From contig JAZBRS010000013.1 in assembly GCA_037176725.1 (NCBI GenBank), positions 12,713,001 through 12,777,000 of the forward strand: 64,000 nucleotides of DNA, written 5' to 3'. Shown in pieces: positions 1 to 11,275 of this stretch; position 1 is the first letter of the stretch, and each line of letters begins with the position of its first letter. The notes beneath the pieces were generated by a model. That model had not been told where the DNA came from. It made no database searches and saw nothing but the letters and a program-made list of their open reading frames with translations. The position numbers and the translations under genes are program-made. This DNA comes from Posidonia oceanica. Taxonomy: Eukaryota > Streptophyta > Magnoliopsida > Alismatales > Posidoniaceae.

Positions 1-357
1 GCCTAGGTTTTCTAGTGTTGCTTCTGTAGATTTGGTTTAGTTTTGAGAAGGTTTTGGAAGGGTTTTGAGGTGTAGAAAAAGGAGAGTTTTACCTAGGTTT
101 TCTAGGGTTTTTGGGAATGGTTTTGGGTTGAGAATTTCTAAGTGTTTGGGTAGGTTTGCTAACTAGGGGTTGATGGGTTTTCCTATGGTTTTTGGGTAGG
201 TTTTGGGCTTGGGAAATGGGTGTAGGCTTAGGTCAAGTTTAGGCTTGTTTTGAGGGGTAAGATGAAGAGGGTTGGGTGTAGTTTTGACCTAGGTTTAGAT
301 CCAGAAGTCACCAGAAGGTCCCAAATGGTCCAAGCCTGTCAAGATGGGGTGTCAACA
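1..357 (-). mobile_element. Element D: outer end of an inverted long LTR, cut by the window edge
   Basis: This stretch is the reverse complement of the first ~350 bp of the 5.5-5.9 kb LTR family seen at 11276, 32421, 45632 and 61929. It ends in TGTCAACA at 350-357, the complement of the family start TGTTGACA. The next base (358) matches position 30117 inside the intact 3' LTR of element A, so D is inserted in A's 5' LTR. The expected target duplication is CCATC (358-362); its other copy would lie left of the window. Whether D is a solo LTR or part of a larger element cannot be seen. Confidence 0.85.
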
Positions 358-1563
358 CCATCATTCCGACCCTCATTTATATCTGTTTCCTAGATGTTAT
401 TGCATAATATTATTCCGGGATACTCCCTCCCCATCATCCAACCGGTCTCATACCGAATTGGATTGAGGAGGGCCTCCCTTTTGGCTGTGACTTATCACTA
501 GAAGTGTGAACTGTCCCTGCGTGGAGGTCCCGCGTGAGACCCCTGCGTATTTAATAGTAACTTCCACAGGTGTGACTAGAGCCTATCTTCCCTTATTTTG
601 GCTACCCCTCATGCATGTTTGCACTCAGGCACCCTTATTTACTTCTCTGTTTCCTTTTGAGCATTGTTTACTTAAGTCTTACTTGCTTTACTTATGCTCT
701 TTATCTTGCACATTGCCTTCTCACTTTATATTGCTTATCTCCTAATTGCTTGAAGCATATGTGGTGTTTAAATACATTCTATCTCCTCATGTATGTTTGC
801 TTTTTAGCCTTACATAGCTACTTGCCTTGGTCTTCCTTTAATCCATGAGCATGTCTACTTAAGTTGCTTTCCTTTCGCCTCCTTAAAGTATCATGGCATG
901 TTTTGTTTTCTTTAGCTTGAACATATTAAATTGGCCTTCAGCCTACAACAAGCCACACTATGAGCGGAATGACGTTAAAAAAGGCCGCTCCTCGGGCGTG
1001 TCGGGGGTGCCTAATACCTTCCCTGCGCGTACCAAGAGTCCTTACCCATCTCTGGACCGCAATGACTCAGTGTCGCATCCGTTTGCATGGATCCACTTTG
1101 TTTTCTTTTGCTTTCTTTGTTTACTCCGGTTTTCCTCGTCTTCCCGCTTTTCCCAATTAGACTAGTTGGTGACTCCCCCTTTTTTGTTGTTTATCTTATT
1201 CATCATTTTCGATGTTTATTGGTAATTTTACACTCTTTATCGAGTCGAATCTTCCTCGGACATGCCATCTTTTGAGACCCTCTTTCTCTTTGATTGGGCG
1301 TCTGCGAGCTTTGGCAGCGGCTCTCATATCGTATGCGAGAGACGATCGCATAGGAATGACCACTCCGTCGAAAAATTTAGACTTGATCTTTTCTTCCTTT
1401 TCCTTTTACTCTTTTATCGTCACTTATCATTTTATTGGTGTTTTCTTCCTTGAGTCGAACTTTCCTTGGATACACCATTAGCTGTGGCCCTCATTCCCTA
1501 CGGCCGGGCGTCTGCGAGCTTTGGCAGCGGCCCCCGAGTCGTACGTCGAAAGAGACGGTCACA
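358..1563 (+). repeat. Element A 5' LTR, right-hand part
   Basis: It is colinear with 30117-31322 and ends in GGTCACA six bases before the PBS. A hand count gives about 43 differences over 1206 bp (about 3.6 percent), roughly 37 of them transitions, with no indels. It contains the conserved LTR box at 994-1030 and a decayed PBS-like sequence near 1166. The motif GCGAGCTTTGGCAGCGG occurs twice, near 1306 and 1512. The missing left part, equivalent to 28330-30116, was displaced by the insertion of element D and lies outside the window. Confidence 0.9.
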
Positions 1564-1569
1564 GTAAAG

Positions 1570-1587
1570 TGGCGACTCCACTGGGGA
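1570..1587 (+). other. Primer binding site of element A (tRNA-Arg type)
   Basis: TGGCGACTCCACTGGGGA begins six bases after the LTR end. It starts with TGG, the complement of the tRNA CCA end. From memory of plant tRNAs it fits the 3' end of an arginine tRNA (…CCCCAGYGGAGTCG-CCA). The tRNA identity is recalled and was not searched. Confidence 0.75.
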
Positions 1588-2613
1588 TACTAGACTCCGA
1601 CCTTTTGTTTTTCATCTTCCGCTTATCTTGTGGTCTTTCCTTGCTTGCACCTTTGTTCTAGCCCTTTGTTACTCTATTTAGCATTTATTTGCAATGTCGT
1701 GATTGACTGTTTCGATGTTTGTTTTATTTCACAAATCATGTACACAACACGATCACATGCCATGCTCATGCCTTTTGATGTATTGTATGATTTAGCGTTG
1801 CCATGACTGAATGTTTGTTTCCCCTTTCTTGCATTTACCCTAAGGTAAAGTAGAGATGTGATTGCCTCCCTCCTTGGTTTAACTTAAAACATGCAAGTAA
1901 AAGTGACATTTAGGATTACTAGAGCTTCTACATCAACTTCTACCCCCTTTTTGCGGTTAATAAAACGGGCAAGCTAAAAAACTTAATGCATACTCGCGTG
2001 TTTGAGCATATAGGGCATGCATTCTTCTCCTCACTGAGTCCACCTACTTAGTCTGAGAAGGACAGGTCCCGTCCCCCGTTCCGTTGCTTTTTGCGATAGC
2101 GCAGGTGGATTGGCCTTGTCCCCCTTGTCCGGGGGTCGTGTCGGTGTTACTAGGGGGTACAAGCCTTGCTTTTGGCAGGTTGACGGCTCCCCAACGCACC
2201 ACCCGTCACCGCTTGGCTTCGGCCAGGATTTAGACAGGAGCCTTACTTTTCTGACCGAGTCGAAGACCTATACACCCTGTGCGGATCCGGAGTAGATAAC
2301 CTATTAAGACACACTAGATTGGTGAGAGAGAGCATGTTAGAAAGCATTTGCACGCATATCATACATACCACAACTAACAGCATTTGCATTTCATTTGTCA
2401 GGTCCTAACCTCTTTGTTTGCTTTGTCCCTCAGGTCTGTGAGTGAGTTCCCTTGTCGGAGCTCGGGTCTGTTTCTTTGCTCACGCCCCTGTTGTGACACC
2501 CTTTTCTCGACCCTCCTTTCTCGAGGTATCTGTCGAGTTCGACGATAGCTCGTCCTAGACGTCGTCCTTCTTTTCCCTGTCGCAGTCCAGTTCTCACTCG
2601 CTCTCGGACCGCC
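1588..2613 (+). other. Untranslated leader of element A between PBS and gag
   Basis: No open frame is supported here. Several blocks are shared with the leader of element B (38721-39880): a block around 2033-2330 matches 39297-39600. A splice-acceptor-like T-rich tract ending in CAG (2431-2433) has a counterpart in B at 39695-39697, so a leader intron is possible. Conservation between two diverged elements fits a packaging or translation-control role, which is inference. Confidence 0.6.
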
Positions 2614-4749
2614 ATGGCCCAGCGTGTTAGTGAGCCCATGTTCTCTGTTGCCTTGGAAGGGTCCCAGGTTCCGACCCCTCCTTCTGTGGCTCTGGTCTCC
2701 ACTGTTGCCCCTCGCACCTTTCACTTTCAGGCGCAGGGGAACCCTGGAATTTTCGGACATCATCTGGCTACCGTACCTCCGGGGACTGTCACCGAATCTG
2801 TCACGGTGACTACCTCTCGTGCCCCGGAAACGCTATATAATGTCCCGGGTCTTGCACTTGATTCCCCCACTGCGACAGCTCCTCCTAATGTAGGATTCTG
2901 CTTTGTTGGACAGTCTGTGCCTCCACCTGTTGCACCCACTCCCCCGCAGGCACTGCAATTCAGTATTCCCACTGACGGGACACCTGAAGCGCAGTACCAG
3001 TACCTGTTAGGGCTTGTCCAGCATCTGCAGGACATGGCTCTGTCTCTTCGCCCCCTCGTGGCTCCTGAGGTCCCTTTTGTCCCTCCCTTCCAGTTTCAGG
3101 CATTCCCCACTACACCACCGCCTCGGCCATCGCCGCAGCTACTCGTTGCTCCAACGATAGGGGCGGCATCGCTGCCTCCCGTACACCCACTCCTCACTGC
3201 ACAGCATCTTACTCCCCCCTCTGGTGGTCATCCTACTGGGATGACAGGAACACAGCACCCACTTGGTCTGCAGTCCGGCACTGTGCCTTTGTAGCAGCTG
3301 TTGCTTCTGCATACTCCAACACCTATAGCACAACATTCTGTTTATCTTCCCCTAGTGCATCCACATATTCAGGTTCCTGCATACACCCCACAACACCACA
3401 CACCCTTGCACGGGTATGCCGGCCATCACGTCGCCTCACCAGCCGACAAGATGGTGGATCCAGAGGAGCACTTAGGTGCAACCCAGACGGCATACGCTAA
3501 CCCTGCCCCAGCTGCACCTTCTTTGCCAACAGCGACCCCAGATGCCCTCCTTAACAGGATGGGCGATCCAGAGAGAGCACTCCGTCGAGTGCAGGGCGGG
3601 GAACGGCAGTCCTTCGAGTACCAGGACCTCTGTTACTTCCCAGAGGCTGTACTCCCAGCGAATTTCCGCGTCCCAGACTTTGAGGAGTACAACGGGAAGG
3701 GCTGCCCCATCTCTCATCTGTGGGCTTATTACGGGGACCTCACACAGCTTCAGGGCGATGAGAGGTTTCTTATCCGTCTGTTCCAAAAGAGTCTTACTGG
3801 TCCGGCTCTCAAGTGGTTCACGTCACTTGATATGGCCTCCATTAGGACCTGGAGCGCCCTCACTTTGGCGTTTGTGGAACAGTACTCTTTCAATCTCGAC
3901 CAAGTCCCAAAGAGGGAGGATTTGGTCTCCACTGTGCAGAAACCCCATGAGCCGTTCGGGGAGTACGTCGGCTGATGGCGCGCATTGGCCTCGCAGGTTC
4001 GAGATAGGCCCTCTGACGAGGAGTCTATCGAGATCCTCATCCGAGGCTCACTGCCATCGATTGGGGGTATGCTCAGTCTTCAATCTGTCACCACTTTTGC
4101 ATCACTGATTCAGTCAGGCTCCCGCATAGAGAGTGCAATCCGCAACGGCCACTACCCCACCATCTCCGCACTTGCCGAACAGGACATCGTCCCCAACTGC
4201 AACAACAACAACAACTACTACAACAGCAACAACAGCTGCAACAACCATGCCAAAAGAAGGGATCAGCCCAAGCCCGCTGTTGCCTACGTCGACTCTCCTG
4301 TGGCGCAGTTCAACCTGGCGGGCCACCCTGCCCCGAATCAAATAGTTTATGCACCTGCACCTTCACACACTCCACAGATTGCACACACCACCCAGCCAGT
4401 CTATCCAACCGCACCGGCCCAGCAAGGACAATGCCCTCCGTAGAAACGGTTTCGCGGCAACACGGGCCAATTCACAAAGCTCGTGGAGCTGCTGAGCACC
4501 GTCCTGCCTAAGGTGGCGTCACTCCTTAGGTTCCCTGAGGTTCGCCCACTGCCCAACCCACTTCCACTGTGGTACAAGGCAGGCCTCTTTTGCAATTACC
4601 ATCGAGTTGAGGGCCACTCGACGGATAACTGCTTCACTTTGCGGGGAGCCATCTAGGACCTGATCGACCAGAGGGTCATCACCATAAACACTCACAAGCA
4701 GGATCCACTTCTGCCCCTCCACTTGCATCCACGCCTGCATCATTTCTAG
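2614..4749 (+). pseudogene. gag: Element A gag (capsid and zinc knuckle), broken
   Basis: Gag forms the retrotransposon particle and packages RNA. The ATG at 2614 is chosen because element B has the same MAQ start at 39881 in the same context; the frame also stays open a little upstream in both. A long Pro-rich N-terminal part is followed by the Retrotrans_gag core at about 3590-4040 (CYFPEAVLPANFRVPDF, FLIRLFQKSL, ALKWFTSLDM). An Asn-rich tract lies at 4191-4240, and the zinc knuckle CNYHRVEGHSTDNC, a CX2HX4HX4C variant, at 4591-4632. The frame is interrupted by TAG 3292, TGA 3973, TAG 4441, TAG 4656 and TAG 4747, without a frameshift until after the knuckle. Confidence 0.85.
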
Positions 4750-4763
4750 CTCATCCCAGCATC

Positions 4764-7700
4764 TTGCATCGGCCCCTGCCTGAGCATTCTGGCTCAGGAG
4801 GCGCTGGGACCTTAGGAGTCCACGCTCTCTTCCCTTCTGGTCCCACTGCCTCCGCAATGGACCCATCTGCTCTAATCCATCGTATTTCTGATCCTTTTCC
4901 TTTGGCTCTGTACAACTCCATTCTTGCCGGCTCTGAATCGGCAATCCATATGATACAGCTAAACGCGGAGCCGGGGCCTTCTGCCGCTCAGCCCACCATG
5001 CAACACCCTGCTGAGCCACCCATCTGCCTGCTGGCCTTGCCGCAACCAGAACCTCTTCGGCCCTCCTCCCAGTTTTTTACACCAGCAAGACCCACCTATC
5101 CACTGCCAACCCCCTGGAGCTTGCGGCCCACATACCTGTGGTCATTACTCTAACCTGGGATACCCATAAAGTCCCGTATGACTATGCCATAGAAATGTGT
5201 GCCGAAGTCACGCGTTCGGGAAGGGTGTACAAGCCTCCAGCACCAGTAGCCCAGCCTACCACTCCAGAAGTCGCAGCCACTCCATCCCCAAAGCAAACCA
5301 CCAAACCATCCCAGGACCCAATTCAACCTTCTGCCTCCACCCAGAAAGGCCAACCCAGTGCCGACATTACTGCCCAACTTAAGAGGGTAAAGACCGACAT
5401 CTCCATTTGGGATTTAATCCACTCTTTTGCTGAGCACCGAGAGGCCTTCCTCCGTGTGTTCCAGGCAGCCCATGTATCCCAAACCATCAAACCCGCAACC
5501 CTTGAAAGCATGGTGGGCATGATTGCGGAACCTCACGTCATCTCTTTCTTGATTGACGAGCTCCCCCCGGCAGGGGCATGCCACAACAAGCTTCTCTTCA
5601 TTATAGTGCAGTACAATGATCTCCGCATCCCTTTGACCTTGGTTGATAATGGCGCAGGCCTTAATGTCTGTCCCTTGCGTACCGCAAGTAAACTCGGATT
5701 CAAAGCCGAGGATATCACACCAGTCACTAAAGGGATGACGTCGTTCGACAACACGCACCACGATGCTCTGGGAGCCTTGGTTATCCCCCTTGCCATCGGC
5801 CCAGTGGTATTCGATGTTGACTTCTTCGTCGTCGATTTAGAGCCATCTTTCAATCTTCTGTTGGGGCGCCCTTGGCTGCACCAACATCAGGTGATCCCCT
5901 CAACTCTCCACCGAATGATAAAGTTCCGCCACGATGACGAAATCATTGCCGTCATGGCTGAAAACTTTGAGGGAGAGCGAGGCAAGGCGGTCTCCTCAGT
6001 TTCCCCGCAGACTGTCTCCTTTGATTCTAAACCCACCGATGTCTTCTATCACGTCAATCGGTTCGAACCGGTTGACTTCCTTTCCGATCTTGAGCATGTC
6101 AATCTTCCGACCGCTCAGGGAAATCCTTCCCGGATGGTCGAGAACCTTTGCCACAGATGGGGCTACAAGCACGGAACGCCGCTCGGGCTGTACGGCCAGG
6201 GGATCACTGAGCCGATTACGGCAGAAGAGAGAAGAGACCATGAGGGCCTCGGTTACGACGGGCAACCACGTAAGGATGCATACCGGCGCGGAAGAGGTCG
6301 GAGAATGTTTATTCCCTTGAATTTCTCTAACTTCGTCAGTGTAGGTATTCTCGATCCCAACCTTAATGAAGCCGCAACACCGGCCGCACTCCACTTAGAT
6401 TCCCTACCTCCGTCAGAAGAGTGGGTCACTGTAGAAGACTGGTATTCAGACGAAAAGCAGTCAGAGACAGACACTGTGCAGGCCAGCATGGATGCCCGGC
6501 CAGATCCCCTAGCACCTCGGTTAGTTCGTTTCTCCCTGCCTCCTACGGTTATAACAGTTCCGGCAGATGCTGCATCAGGGTTGATAGCCACTCGTCCTTA
6601 CACAGCATCATCAGTTTGCCCACCAGTTGCAGCAGTAGCTCCTCAGTCAGGAGCGCATCCCCAGAAGCCGCCATCCTACTCGACCAGGACAACAATCACC
6701 TCAGCACTGCACCCCTTTCCCCGGGAGAAGAGCTCTGCCAGTTCAGCAGGTCCTCCCGCTTTGCCAGTGGTGTTGTTAACAACGCAAGTGGATCCTACAG
6801 CCACACAGCCACCTACTTTAAAGAATCAAGTCTTGTGGCGGGACCACATGGTGTCCGCGGCTACACCCACAGTGTCACCACCTACCAGAGGAGTCCTATC
6901 TCCCGGCGCGGCCATCCAGCTATCGGCCCTCCCAAGCAATGGGCCAGATTGTCCTCCCTACCTGCCAACACAGATAGCACCCTCGTCGTGGCAGGCACCT
7001 CGGCCCCTAATCCAATTAGCAACCAAGGCAGCCGCCCCTAGAGGGGAAAATCTCGAGCGACGGGCGTATGAGCCGTACAATGCCTACCTTATCGACCTCG
7101 CTCCCGACGAGGAAGAGGGAGCCGTCAAGGAGGCGCAAGAGGAGGACATGCTCGAGGATTTAGAGTTATTATTTCAAGAGTAGTTGGCAGTATTTGCAAA
7201 AGATGCCGCCGAATTGGACGCCGCAAGGAAAGGAAAGGCGGTGATTACAGATCAAGTACCCGCACATCCCCCCAGGTAGCAGGACCACTCATCCATCATG
7301 GTCCTGGAGGAAACAGTGATTCCACCACCCACTAGACCATCTGAATTAATCACCTCGCAGCCAGGAGGTGGGTCTAAGTGGTTTGTACAGCGCTTGCCCC
7401 ACCCAAGCAGCACAGCAGGCAGAAGTAGTTCCACCAACCTGCCGAGAGACAGTTACCGGGTCAGAACGCCCTCCGCCAGTACATCAGGAAATGCGAAGGA
7501 GTATACAGTAACAACAGCAGCAGCAGGGACAGTAGAGGCAGAAGGATCCGAACGACCAGTAGAGCCAGAGGCCTCAGAAGCTAAGCCCACACAGCGGGCA
7601 TACAGAAACACGCGAGTTAGCGTGACCATCCTGAAGCGCCATCAGGGCCAGGATGCTGAACAGATTTGCTCCTTCGATGTCACAAATCCAACCTTTGAGA

Positions 7701-7929
7701 AGGAGATCCTCTCAGAACTCATAGCTTATGAGGAGGAGGATACAGGCGTAGAAGAGAATGACGAACCTTTGCCTGAGTTTCAACCCTTCGGCGACAACCC
7801 GGAAGGACCAAACCTACACGTCGAGGAGGAAGTAGAGATCATCAACATCGGCACAGCCGAGGAGATTAAGCAGGTCCGTATCAGTGCCAAATTGCCCCCC
7901 AAGCCCGGGAAGAGTTCATTGCATTCCTC
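4764..7929 (+). pseudogene. Element A protease and G-patch-like linker of gag-pol, broken
   Basis: This region links gag to reverse transcriptase. It is read first in one frame (4764-5153) and then in another (5138-7183, 7298-7981), so a frameshift lies near 5140. The aspartic protease that cleaves the polyprotein is at about 5590-5990. Its active site is LVDNGAGLNVCPL, with the Asp at 5645; DNG in place of DTG/DSG is usual for Tat elements. The flap and second half are visible in FNLLLGRPWLH. A G-patch-like segment follows at about 6130-6270 (RWGYKHGTPLGLYGQG, then GLGYD), a position typical of this lineage. A low-complexity acidic linker runs to 7900, with TAG at 7181 and 7276. The shift into the reverse transcriptase frame occurs near 7905. 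Confidence 0.82.
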
Positions 7930-8660
7930 ATGGAATATGCAGACGTCTTCGCTTGGAGCTATGATGATATGGTCGGCTTAGATGTCAATATAGTGGTACA
8001 CACATTACCGCTAGATCCGGATGTAAAGCCAGTTAAGCAGAAGCTCAGGAGGTGGCGATCGCAATGGCTGTTGATGATCAAGGAGGAAATTATGAAGCAG
8101 CATAATGTTAGCTTCCTCAAGGTCGTCCTATACTCGGAATGGCTCGCCAACGTCGTGCCTGTACCTAAAAAAGACGGGAAAATTCGCATGTGCATCGATT
8201 ATAGAGATCTGAACAAATCCAGCCCCAAGGACGACTTTCCTCTGCCACACATAGACGTCCTGGTGGACAATACGGTAGGTCACAAGATGCTTTCATTCAT
8301 GCATGGCTTTTCAGGCTATAACTAGATCAGAATGGCAGAGGAGGATATGGAGAAGACATCTTTCATCACTCCATGGGGGGTCTTCTGCTACAGAGTAATG
8401 CCATTTGGGCTGAAAAATGCTAGAGCAACTTACCAGAGAGCAATGACGACTCTGTTCCACGACCTCATGCATCAGGAGGTGGAGGTCTATGTGGACGATA
8501 TGATCGCCAAGTCCCGAGAGCCTGAAGATCATCTTGCTTGCCTGAAGAAGTTGTTCGACCGCCTTAGGTGATACAAACTCAGACTCAATCCCAACAAGTG
8601 CATCTTCAGTGTGTCATCAGGGAAGCTTCTTGGCTACATTGTCAGCTAGAGGGGAATTGA
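7930..8660 (+). pseudogene. Element A reverse transcriptase domain, broken
   Basis: This domain would copy element RNA into DNA. Visible blocks are VPVPKKDGKIRMCIDYRDLN (about 8157), SFMHGFSGYN, MPFGLKNARATYQRAM and the catalytic YVDD at 8488-8499. In-frame stops are TAG 8323, TGA 8569 and TAG 8647. Element B has CAG at the positions matching 8323 and 8647. The sequence is colinear with B (45533-45631 plus 51304-51950). Confidence 0.88.
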
Positions 8661-8661
8661 A

Positions 8662-9300
8662 GTGGATCCCAGCAAAGCCCGAGCCATCATTGAAATGCCA
8701 CCCCCTGCTACTGAGAAGGAGGTCCGGGGCCTACTGGGGCGACTGCAGTATATCAGTCGATTCGTCGCACAGCTCACACCCATCTACGAGCCGATCTTCA
8801 AACTCATGAGAAGAATTGCACAAGTCAAGTGGGGCGACGAATGCCAAGCCGCGTTTGAGAAAATCAAGCAGCTCCTAACTAAGCCCCCTGTCTTGGTTCC
8901 TCCCACACCAGGAAGACCCCTGCTGCTGTACCTCTCAACAACGCAGCATTCTGTAGGCGCAGTCCTAGGCCAGCATGATGAGTTGGGTCGCAAAGAGCGC
9001 ACCATCTACTACCTGAGCAGGAAGTTCAATGACTGCGAAGCCAGGTATACAATGATTGAGAAAACCTGCCTTTCCCTAGTCTGGGCCACACAAAAGCTGA
9101 GGCACTATATGATGGCCTACCCCATTCTACTCCTGTGCAGGCATGACCCAATGAAGTATTTGTTTCAGAAGCTAGCACTAGTAGGCCGATGTGTCAAGTG
9201 GCAGGTGCTCCTATCTCAGTATGACATTACCTTCGTGACCCAGAAGTCAATGAAGGGACAGGCCGTAGCAGATCATCTGGCCGACTTACCACTGCCTGAA
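8662..9300 (+). pseudogene. Element A connection and first RNase H-like (tether) domain
   Basis: This is open from 8662 to 9630 in the same frame as reverse transcriptase. It starts with the thumb/connection part (LLGRLQYISRFVAQLTPIYE) and continues into the first RNase H fold (RPLLLYLSTTQHSVGAVLGQ, YYLSRKFNDCEARY). In Tat elements this copy has usually lost catalytic acidic residues and acts as a tether. The likely catalytic job passes to the second copy just downstream. Confidence 0.8.
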
Positions 9301-9700
9301 TATCAGCCTTTGCAGGCGCAGTTCCCTGATGAGGACATCTTGTTCGCCTTAGAAGACACCGAGCAGAAGGATTCCCAGGATGAATTTCAGTGGCACATGT
9401 TTTTTGACGGCGTCGTCAATAAAAGAGGCAGAGGCATCGGAGCAGTCCTAGCAACACCACAGGGAGAACTAATCCCGTTTGCCAGGAAAATGACCTTCAG
9501 CTGCACCAACAATGAGGTAGAGTACGAAGCCTGCATCTTAGGACTGCGAGTCGCACTCGAGCATGGTGTGCGGAAACTACATGTGCACGATGATGCAATG
9601 TTAGCCGTCTCCCAAGTCAATGGCGACTAGAAGACCAAGGATCCCAAGCCGGTGCCATACCATGAGTACCTACTGGAACTGATTGAGCACTTCGAGGAGA
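9301..9700 (+). pseudogene. Element A second RNase H domain (archaeal-type)
   Basis: Dual RNase H is the hallmark of the Tat lineage. The FDG motif sits near 9405, NNEVEYEACILGLRVAL near 9508 and HDDAMLAVSQVNGD near 9588, giving the Asp-Glu-Asp pattern of an active archaeal-type RNase H. A TAG at 9628 replaces the Trp codon that element B retains (NGDWRTKDP). The frame then reopens at 9652. Confidence 0.82.
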
Positions 9701-11114
9701 CTCGCTTCACCTTCATGAATAGAGCCAAGAATGCCTATGCAGACGCTCTGGCAACCCTAGCGTCCTGGCTCTCCATACCCGAAGATGATGCAGTGGACGT
9801 ATCAGTCACCCGCGTCAAGCAGCCCGCGCACTGCATGAGCATCGAGAAAGCAGTTATTGCAGAGGAACCTCCTTGGTACCATGACATCAAGGTCTTCCTG
9901 GAGTCTGGCAACCTCCCAACCGGCACATCAGTAGTGGACAGAAAGACTATGGCACGCTTGGCGTCCAAGTATGTCCTGGGAGCAGGACATCTCTACAGAA
10001 GGTCCTACAATCAGATGCTTTTGCGCTGTGCAGACAAAAAAGAGGCTGACATGCTGATGCTTCAGGTCCATGCAGGACATGCGGCCCACACATGAACGGC
10101 GTGTTACTAGCCAAGAAAATTATGTTGCAAGGCTACTTCTGGTCCACGATGGAGGCAGATTGTTGCCGGTTCGTGCGCAGATGCCACAATTGTCAGATAC
10201 ATGGGAACTTCATCCATGCGCCGCCGCAGCAGCTCCACAGCATGGCGTCACCTTGGCCTTTCTCCACTTGGGGAATTGACATCATTGGCGCAATCCATCC
10301 TGTGGCCTCCAACGGCCATCGCTTCATCCTTGTAGCAATCGACTACTTTACCAAATGAGTGGAAGCAGCCTCATACAAGGCAGTAACGGCCGTTGTAACA
10401 AAGAAGTTCATCAGGAACAACATCATTGCCCGTTACGGGGTCCCGTATGCACTCATCTCTGATAATGGCACGAATTTCACGGCCAAGAGAACGGAGGAGT
10501 GCCTGCATAGTTTCAGGATTAAGCACCACAAGTCCTCCCCTTATCGGACATAGATGAATGGCGCAGTCGAGTCGGCCCATAAGAACTTGATAAAGATTCT
10601 CAAGAAGATGGCAGAGACTCACAAGGACTAGCACGACAAGCTCCCATACTCCTTATGGGCCTACAGAACGTCGATCCGGACCTCGACAAGAGCAACTCCT
10701 TATTCACTAGTCTATGGCATGGAGGCCGTTCTACCAGTTGAAGTTGAGATCCCGTCCCTACAGATTCTAAAAGAGGCAGAACTGGAAGAGGCAGAATGGG
10801 TCCAAGACCGCTGTGCCCAGTTGAACCTGATCGACGAGCGTAGATTGCAGGCAATGCACCACGCTCAATGCTATCAGAAGAGGATGGCCAGGTCCTATCA
10901 GAAGAAAATCAGGCCCAGAAGCTTCACGCCGGGTGACTTGGTCTTGCGAGCCATTCACCTTCCTGACGGCTGAGGCAAATTCCGGCCCAACTAGCGTGGC
11001 CCTTATGTCATCAAGTAGACATTCTCTGGGCGTGCAGCAATCCTCGAGAGCATGGATCAGGTCGAGCAGTCCGAGCCAGTCAATGCCTGTTACCTCAAGA
11101 AATACTACCAGTGA
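9701..11114 (+). pseudogene. Element A integrase, broken
   Basis: Integrase inserts the DNA copy into the genome. The HHCC zinc-binding part is at about 10066-10206, ending RFVRRCHNCQIHGN. A one-base loss relative to B near 10080 shifts the frame. The catalytic core shows GIDIIGAI (first Asp), ISDNGTNF (second Asp) and MNGAVESAHKN (Glu). The C-terminal GPF-like end finishes at a stop at 11112-11114. Stops at 10356 (Trp in B), 10551 (Gln in B), 10629 (Trp in B) and 10971 (Arg in B), plus an extra T near 10980, make it non-functional. Confidence 0.85.
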
Positions 11115-11270
11115 TCTGGAACTGTATCCTTGCCTTGCAGAATCCCCTTTCCCTTTGCATTCCATGCATACATGTCTGTCCCACCATCATACACTCGCAT
11201 TTGCACTCTTTTATTTGTTTTACATGCCACTCGGCCAATCATAAACAGCATCTGCACATCATCATCATGC

Positions 11271-11275
11271 GTTAC
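11271..11275. repeat. Target-site duplication GTTAC, left copy
   Basis: GTTAC stands immediately before the LTR start TGTTGACACC at 11276. An identical GTTAC follows the LTR end at 16813-16817. Confidence 0.9.

Noticed and set aside
506..1481. Short Leu/Phe/Ser-rich frames in element A's LTR (repeated at 30265-31240)
   Set aside because: They are repeated only because the LTR is repeated, overlap each other in different frames and have no recognisable features.
4133..4345. Thr-rich frame overlapping the gag Asn tract
   Set aside because: It is an out-of-frame reading of the AAC/CAA repeat in gag.
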